Part shown: positions 59,656 through 64,000 of the stretch, piece by piece | Position numbering within the stretch: position 1 is the first letter of the stretch | Layout of the letters: the number at the start of each line of letters is the position of its first letter | Source of the DNA: Nocardioides sp. zg-1228 | Lineage (GTDB): Bacteria; Actinomycetota; Actinomycetes; Propionibacteriales; Nocardioidaceae | Direction: 5' to 3' | Assembly: GCF_017086465.1 (NCBI RefSeq) | Contig: NZ_CP070961.1 | Location: 3,844,001-3,908,000 of the forward strand | Length of the DNA stretch: 64,000 nucleotides | Translations under genes and position numbers: made by a program | The notes under the pieces: generated by a model | Database searches by the model: none | Told to the model about the DNA's origin: nothing | What the model saw: only the letters and a program-made list of their open reading frames with translations

Positions 59656-60177
59656 TCAGGCAGGGCTCTCGCGCCGCTTCGCGCGCGACCGCACGCGGAA
59701 CCAGCCGACGACCATCGCGAGCAGCGCGACCAGTCCGAGGGCCCACCCGAGCGTCGAGCCCCAGGCCCGCTCGGCCGTCGTACGCCACTCCCCGCCCTGC
59801 TGGTAGACGGTGATCTCGTCGCCCTTCCCCACGTCGCCGAGGCGGCGCAGCTCGTAGAGCGCGGAGGCCTGCTCACCGTCGGGCAGCTCGAAGACGACCG
59901 AGGTGTACTCCGTCGACCTCTGTCCGGCGCGGCTCGGGCCGAGATCCTCGAAGCCGAGGACCGTCGCCTGCTGCGTCTGCACGCTGGACGGCGGCTGGCG
60001 GCTGTCCCAGAAGTCGTAGAGCCGCCACCCGACCACGACCACCATCACGAGCAGCAGGACCAGCGCGACCCAGGTCATGCCGTGGTTGTCGCGCGCCGCG
60101 CCGCCGGAGAAGCCGCCCCCCTCCGCACCGGGGCGGTCGGGGACGGGACGCTCGGGGACGGGACGCTCGTCGGCCAT
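59656..60177 (-). CDS. DUF3592-like membrane protein
   Basis: A 173-residue protein with a polar Pro-rich N-terminus and two membrane helices (about 34-52 and 140-160). The loop between them carries TEYTSVVFELPDGEQASALY and KGDEITVYQQ, the beta-rich layout of DUF3592 proteins. Basic C-terminus. Function unknown. Confidence 0.8.
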   Translation of the reverse strand: MADERPVPERPVPDRPGAEGGGFSGGAARDNHGMTWVALVLLLVMVVVVGWRLYDFWDSRQPPSSVQTQQATVLGFEDLGPSRAGQRSTEYTSVVFELPDGEQASALYELRRLGDVGKGDEITVYQQGGEWRTTAERAWGSTLGWALGLVALLAMVVGWFRVRSRAKRRESPA

Positions 60178-60236
60178 GGCGCGCAGTCAACCACCCGGCG
60201 ACCAGCCGGCAACCAACCAGCCGGCGCCCAGCCGCG

Positions 60237-61586
60237 TCAGAGGTGCTGCGGTTGCGCGGCGATCAGCGCGGCGTACCAGTGGAACGACTTCTTGCGGGTG
60301 CGCTCGAGGGTGTCGTAGTCGACGTGCACGAGACCGAAGCGCTGGTGGTGGCCCTCGGCCCACTCGAAGTTGTCGAGCAGCGACCAGCAGTAGTAGCCGC
60401 GCACGTCGACGCCACGCTGGACGGCCTCGGCGACGGCGTTGACGTGGGCGCGGTGGTAGTCGATGCGCGCCTGGTCGTCGACGACACCGTCCTCGTCGGG
60501 GTCGCCTCCGTAGGCGCAGCCGGACTCGGTGATGACGATCGGCGGGAGCGCCGCACGGAACCGGGCGCGGAACATCACCAGCCACTCGCGCAGGGCGTCC
60601 GGGACGATCGGCCACCCGAGGTCGGTGGTCGGGTAGCCGACGACCTCGCGGACGGCGAAGGGGATGTCGGAGTCCTCGTCGGCCGCCGCGACCTTGAGCG
60701 GCTGGTAGTAGTTGACGCCGTAGAAGTCGAGCGGCTGGCGGATCGTGGCGAGGTCACCGTCGGCCATCACGCCCTCGAAGAGGGGCATCAGGTCGGCGGG
60801 GTAGCGCCCGAGGAGCATCGGCTCGAGGAACGCGCCGTTCCACAGGGCGTCGAAGATCTTGCTCATCCCGACGTCGGCGTCGTCGTCGCTCGCGGGCCAG
60901 ATGGGCGAGTGGTTGTTGGCGCAGCCGACCGACGTCGCGCCCGCCCGGCGCAGCTCGATGGCGGCGCGGCCGTGGGCCAGCAGCAGGTGGTGGGAGGCGG
61001 GCAGGCCGTCGAAGCGCAGCGTCTTGCCCGGGGCGTGCGTGCCGAGGCCGTAGCCGAGGATCGAGGCGACGTTGGGCTCGTTGACGGGGATCCAGTGCGC
61101 GACGCGGTCGGCGAGCCGCTCGCCCACGATCGCGGCGTACTCGGCGAAGCGCTCGACGGTGTCGCGGTTGAGCCAGCCGCCGTCGTCCTCGAGCGCCTGC
61201 GGCAGGTCCCAGTGGTAGAGCGTGACCATCGGCTCCTGGCCGTTGGCGAGCAGCGTGTCGACGAGCCGGTCGTAGAACGCGAGGCCCTTCTCGTTGGGCG
61301 CACCGCGCCCGGTCGGCTGGATCCGCGGCCAGGCGATCGAGAAGCGGTAGCCGCCCGTGCCGAGCTCCTTCATCAGCGCGACGTCCTCGTCGACGCGGTG
61401 GTAGTGGTCGCAGGCGACCGCTCCGGTGGTGCCGTCGGCGACCCGACCCGGCTCCGCGGCGAAGGTGTCCCAGATGCTCGGTCCCCGGCCGTCCTCGGCC
61501 ACCGCACCCTCGATCTGGTAGCTCGCCGTGCTCGTGCCGAAGCGGAAACCGGGCGGGAGCAGGGGGAGGTCGTGCGGGGAAGCCAC
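60237..61586 (-). CDS. Second glycoside hydrolase family 1 beta-glucosidase
   Basis: A 449-residue GH1 enzyme: PPGFRFGTSTASYQIEGA (11-28), YRFSIAWPRIQPTGRG, TLYHWDLPQ, acid/base Glu170 (PVNEPN) and nucleophile Glu354 (VITESGCAYG; TESG replaces the usual TENG). The YYCWSLLDNFEWAEGHHQRFGL block is complete. Start GTG 61586 is the only start before the conserved PPGF; the pirin start codon lies only 18 bases away on the other strand. No transporter genes accompany it, unlike the first GH1. Confidence 0.93.
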   Translation of the reverse strand: MASPHDLPLLPPGFRFGTSTASYQIEGAVAEDGRGPSIWDTFAAEPGRVADGTTGAVACDHYHRVDEDVALMKELGTGGYRFSIAWPRIQPTGRGAPNEKGLAFYDRLVDTLLANGQEPMVTLYHWDLPQALEDDGGWLNRDTVERFAEYAAIVGERLADRVAHWIPVNEPNVASILGYGLGTHAPGKTLRFDGLPASHHLLLAHGRAAIELRRAGATSVGCANNHSPIWPASDDDADVGMSKIFDALWNGAFLEPMLLGRYPADLMPLFEGVMADGDLATIRQPLDFYGVNYYQPLKVAAADEDSDIPFAVREVVGYPTTDLGWPIVPDALREWLVMFRARFRAALPPIVITESGCAYGGDPDEDGVVDDQARIDYHRAHVNAVAEAVQRGVDVRGYYCWSLLDNFEWAEGHHQRFGLVHVDYDTLERTRKKSFHWYAALIAAQPQHL

Positions 61587-61604
61587 ACCGGCGAAGATAT
61601 CGCC

Positions 61605-62318
61605 ATGGGCATCGCCGTGTACGCGGGTTCGCGGAGGTCGACCGAGACCGACGCGGGCCGGGTCACGCGCCACTCCTTCTCCTTCGGCCCCCACTACGAC
61701 CCGGCCAACCTCGGCTTCGGGCCGCTGGTGTGCCACAACGACGACCTGCTCGACCCCTCTGCCGCGGGGGCCGCGGGGGTCGCGGGGGTCGCGGGCTACC
61801 CCGAGCACCCGCACACCGACCTCGAGATCGTCACCTGGGTGCTCGAGGGCGCGCTCGTGCACACCGACTCCTCCGGTGCCAGCCACGTCGTGGAGGCCGG
61901 GCGGGCCCAGGTGCTGTCCGCCGGCACCGGCGTGCGCCACAGCGAGGTCGCCGACCGGCACTCGGGGCGCTGCCGGTTCGTCCAGGCCTGGCTCACCCCG
62001 TCGACCCCCGGCACCACTCCGTCGTACGTCCTCGGCGAGGCGCCGCAGCCCTCGTCCGGACTGGTGGAGGTCGCCGGCGGCGACGGCCTGCCGGTCGGCA
62101 CCGCCGGCGCCCGGCTGCTCGTCGCGCGCCTGGCCGCCGGCGAGTCGGTGGCCCTGCCCGACGACCCGCGCCAGCACGTCTTCGCGGCGACGGGCGCTGC
62201 CACGCTCGACGGTCTCGACCTGCGCTCCGGTGACGCCGTACGCCTCACCGACGAGCCCGGCCGCGTCCTGAGCGCGGCCGAGGCGACCGAGCTGCTGGTC
62301 TGGTCCTTCCCCGGGTAG
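61605..62318 (+). CDS. Pirin-family protein
   Basis: A 237-residue bicupin. TRHSFSFGPHYDPANLGFGPL and GYPEHPHTDLEIVTWVLEGAL place the iron-ligand His residues, followed by VLSAGTGVRHSEVA. Pirins bind iron and act as redox sensors or quercetinase-like dioxygenases. ATG 61605 fits the family N-terminus. It is divergent from the beta-glucosidase with almost no intergenic DNA. Confidence 0.93.
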   Translation: MGIAVYAGSRRSTETDAGRVTRHSFSFGPHYDPANLGFGPLVCHNDDLLDPSAAGAAGVAGVAGYPEHPHTDLEIVTWVLEGALVHTDSSGASHVVEAGRAQVLSAGTGVRHSEVADRHSGRCRFVQAWLTPSTPGTTPSYVLGEAPQPSSGLVEVAGGDGLPVGTAGARLLVARLAAGESVALPDDPRQHVFAATGAATLDGLDLRSGDAVRLTDEPGRVLSAAEATELLVWSFPG

Positions 62319-62420
62319 GTGCTCGCCCGGGCTAGTCTCGTCCGCGTAGTCAGGGACGGTCTGGTCGGTTTTCGACCCGCCCACCAACCGGTGTGTCCCT
62401 CACTACCCCCCCGGCCGGGG

Positions 62421-64000
62421 TTACGGGATGAGGACGCCCGGGTTGAGGACCCCGCGGGGGTCGAGCTCGGCCTTGACCGCGCGGAGCACCCGCACCCCGA
62501 CCTCGCCGATCTCCGCGGCGAGCCACGGCCGGTGGTCGGTGCCGATGGCGTGGTGGTGGCTGATCGTGGCGCCGGCGGCGACGATCGCGTCGCTGGCCGC
62601 GGCCTTGGCGGCCTGCCACTGCGTGAGCGGGTCGTCGCCCTGGCGGGCGGCGACGGTGAAGTAGAGCGAGCAGCCGGTCTCGTAGACGTGCGACACGTGG
62701 CACAGCACGAGCGTGCCCTCCCCGAGCGACGAGGTGAGGGCCGTCGAGACGTCGGCGTGCAGCCGCGCGCGGTCCGACCAGAAGCAGGCCGTCTCGAGCG
62801 TCTCGACGAGGACGCCGTGGTCGAGCAGCGCGTCGCGGAGGTAGGGCCCGTCGAAGCGCCCGTGCGCCCACCTCTCCCCCGGCTCGGTGCCGAGCGGCGT
62901 CCCGCCGAGGTCGGTCAGCGCCGCGGTGACGGCCGCGCGCCTGGCCTCCACCAACGCCTCGGTGCCCTCGTAGCCGGTCACCATCAGGCAGCCGGGGTCG
63001 TCGGTGGCGCCGATGGCGGACGGGTCGGCCAGGTTGATCGCCGTCTCGGCCTCGTCGGAGAGCCGCAGCACCGTCGGCAGCAGCCCGGACTGCGCCAGGA
63101 CGCGCATGGCGTCGGAGCCGGCGCCGAACGACGGCCAGCGCCAGCCCTCGTACGCCGTCACGGCGGGCGCGCGCCGCACCCGGAGCGTCACCGACGTGAT
63201 GACGCCGAACGCGCCCTCCGAGCCGAGCAGCAGCTGGCGCAGGTCGGGTCCGGCGGCGCTGGCGGGCGCCGCGCCGAGGTCGAGCGAGCCGGTGGGCGTG
63301 GCGGCCGTGAGCCCGACGACCATCGCGTCGAAGCGGCCGTAGCCGGCGCTCGACTGGCCGCTGGAGCGGGTCGCGGCGAAGCCGCCGATCGAGGCGTGGC
63401 GGAACGACTGGGGATAGTGCCCGAGGGTCAGGCCCCGCTCGGCGAGGAGCGCCTCGGCCTCCGGTCCGCGCAGCCCGGGCTCGAGGGTCGCGGTCATGGA
63501 GACCTCGTCGACGGCGAGGAGGCGCCTCATCCGGCCCAGGTCGAGGCTGATGACGCCGGCGAAGCCGTCGCGACGGGCCGCCAGGCCTCCGGTCACGCAG
63601 GTGCCGCCACCGAAGGGCACCACCGCGACCCGGTGCTCGTCGGCCCACCGCAGCACGGCCTCGACCTCGGCGTGCCCGTCGGGCCGCACGACCGCGTCGG
63701 GCGCGTCGGCGAGGTCGCCGGCCCGGGCCCGCAGCAGGTCGGGGGTCGACTTGCCGCGCGTACGCACCGTGCGGGTGGCGTCGTCGACCAGCACGTGCTC
63801 GGCGCCGACGACGCGGCGAAGGTCGTCGAGCAGGGCCGCGTCGAGCGCACACGCCGGGGGTCGAGCCCCGCTCACCGGACGGCGGTCCTGCAGGCCGAAG
63901 GCCAGCTCGACCAGGCCGAGCGCCGAGTCGGGCAGGACGGTGGCCGAGGCCGGGTCGCCCCAGCGCTGGGGGTGCATCTCGGGGACGGGCGAGGCGGAAG
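62421..64000 (-). CDS. agpS: Alkyldihydroxyacetonephosphate synthase-like FAD enzyme, start outside window
   Basis: At least 526 residues of a VAO-family flavoprotein. The FAD-binding half has VVPFGGGTCVTGG and LGHYPQSFRHASIGGFAATRSSGQSSAGYGRFDAMV, a block typical of ADPS. The C-terminal half has SHVYETGCSLYFTVAAR and HHHAIGTDHRPWLA, matching the ADPS His loop. ADPS makes ether-linked glycerolipids; mycobacteria carry a related AgpS. An internal ATG at 63977 (MHPQRWGDP) could be the start, but the frame stays open to 64000, so the 5' end is probably cut off. Confidence 0.88.
   Translation of the reverse strand, partial: SASPVPEMHPQRWGDPASATVLPDSALGLVELAFGLQDRRPVSGARPPACALDAALLDDLRRVVGAEHVLVDDATRTVRTRGKSTPDLLRARAGDLADAPDAVVRPDGHAEVEAVLRWADEHRVAVVPFGGGTCVTGGLAARRDGFAGVISLDLGRMRRLLAVDEVSMTATLEPGLRGPEAEALLAERGLTLGHYPQSFRHASIGGFAATRSSGQSSAGYGRFDAMVVGLTAATPTGSLDLGAAPASAAGPDLRQLLLGSEGAFGVITSVTLRVRRAPAVTAYEGWRWPSFGAGSDAMRVLAQSGLLPTVLRLSDEAETAINLADPSAIGATDDPGCLMVTGYEGTEALVEARRAAVTAALTDLGGTPLGTEPGERWAHGRFDGPYLRDALLDHGVLVETLETACFWSDRARLHADVSTALTSSLGEGTLVLCHVSHVYETGCSLYFTVAARQGDDPLTQWQAAKAAASDAIVAAGATISHHHAIGTDHRPWLAAEIGEVGVRVLRAVKAELDPRGVLNPGVLIP

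Noticed and set aside
1..64000. tRNA, rRNA, riboswitch, prophage or integrative element
   Set aside because: No cloverleaf, rRNA block, integrase or abrupt change in base composition was seen. A run of tRNAscan-SE and Infernal would settle small RNAs I could miss by eye.

Overview
The window is about 72% G+C by eye and has many GTG (and one TTG) start codons, ATGA/GTGA stop-start overlaps and actinobacterial families (EthA-like monooxygenase, MprAB-like two-component pair, WXG100-type proteins, AgpS). It looks like a chromosomal segment of a Nocardioides-like member of the Nocardioidaceae; this rests on pattern recognition, not a search. Coding density is very high. No stretch over 300 bases lacks a gene. 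I see no rRNA, tRNA, transposase, prophage or CRISPR array.

Layout. 1-3.5 kb: the start of a membrane protein (perhaps a CPBP protease), a luciferase-like flavin oxidoreductase and a DEAD-box RNA helicase, separated by hairpin-rich DNA that includes an 88-bp palindromic element. 3.5-5.9 kb: arsenic resistance, with arsI divergent from arsR-acr3-arsC around a large palindromic operator. 5.9-11.8 kb: a sugar operon (binding protein, two ABC permeases, GH1 beta-glucosidase, LacI regulator) behind a recognisable promoter flanked by two identical LacI-type operators. 11.8-16.4 kb: EthA-like monooxygenase, MFS exporter, glutamine amidotransferase and alpha-methylacyl-CoA racemase. 16.4-22.8 kb: a CPCC-motif protein, PadR regulator with a 2,4-dienoyl-CoA reductase, CBS protein, fatty acyl-CoA ligase and DUF1360 protein. 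23.0-27.8 kb: a lipoprotein with the copper-ligand set of PHM/DBM monooxygenases, an MprAB-like two-component system and an AI-2E family permease. 27.8-33.2 kb: small genes (MOSC protein, collagen-like secreted protein, VOC/HxlR pair, cupin, M23 peptidase, alpha/beta hydrolase).

33.2-45.4 kb is one long minus-strand operon of twelve genes, controlled from a divergent IclR gene. It combines a tripartite tricarboxylate transporter (TctABC) with two class III CoA-transferases, an enoyl-CoA hydratase, thioesterase, L-2-hydroxyglutarate oxidase-like enzyme, DapA-family lyase, atypical SDR, FAH-family hydrolase and a half-length AbrB membrane protein. The gene set reads as uptake plus complete catabolism of an unidentified organic acid, and is my leading candidate for an undescribed pathway.

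45.4-64 kb: an MDR reductase, a FabH-type synthase and two tiny ORFs. Then come two type VII secretion-like cargo loci with no secretion machinery in the window: 47.9-50.6 kb has a WXG-domain protein fused to a C39-like cysteine peptidase plus a lipoprotein, and 57.4-59.6 kb has three coupled genes including a WQG protein. Between them sit a UDP-glucose dehydrogenase and a convergent operon of three glycosyltransferases and a sulfotransferase, suggesting a sulfated, uronic-acid-containing surface glycan. The second copy of the 88-bp palindrome lies at the convergent junction. The window ends with a DUF3592-like membrane protein, a second GH1 enzyme divergent from a pirin, and a partial alkyldihydroxyacetonephosphate synthase-like gene.
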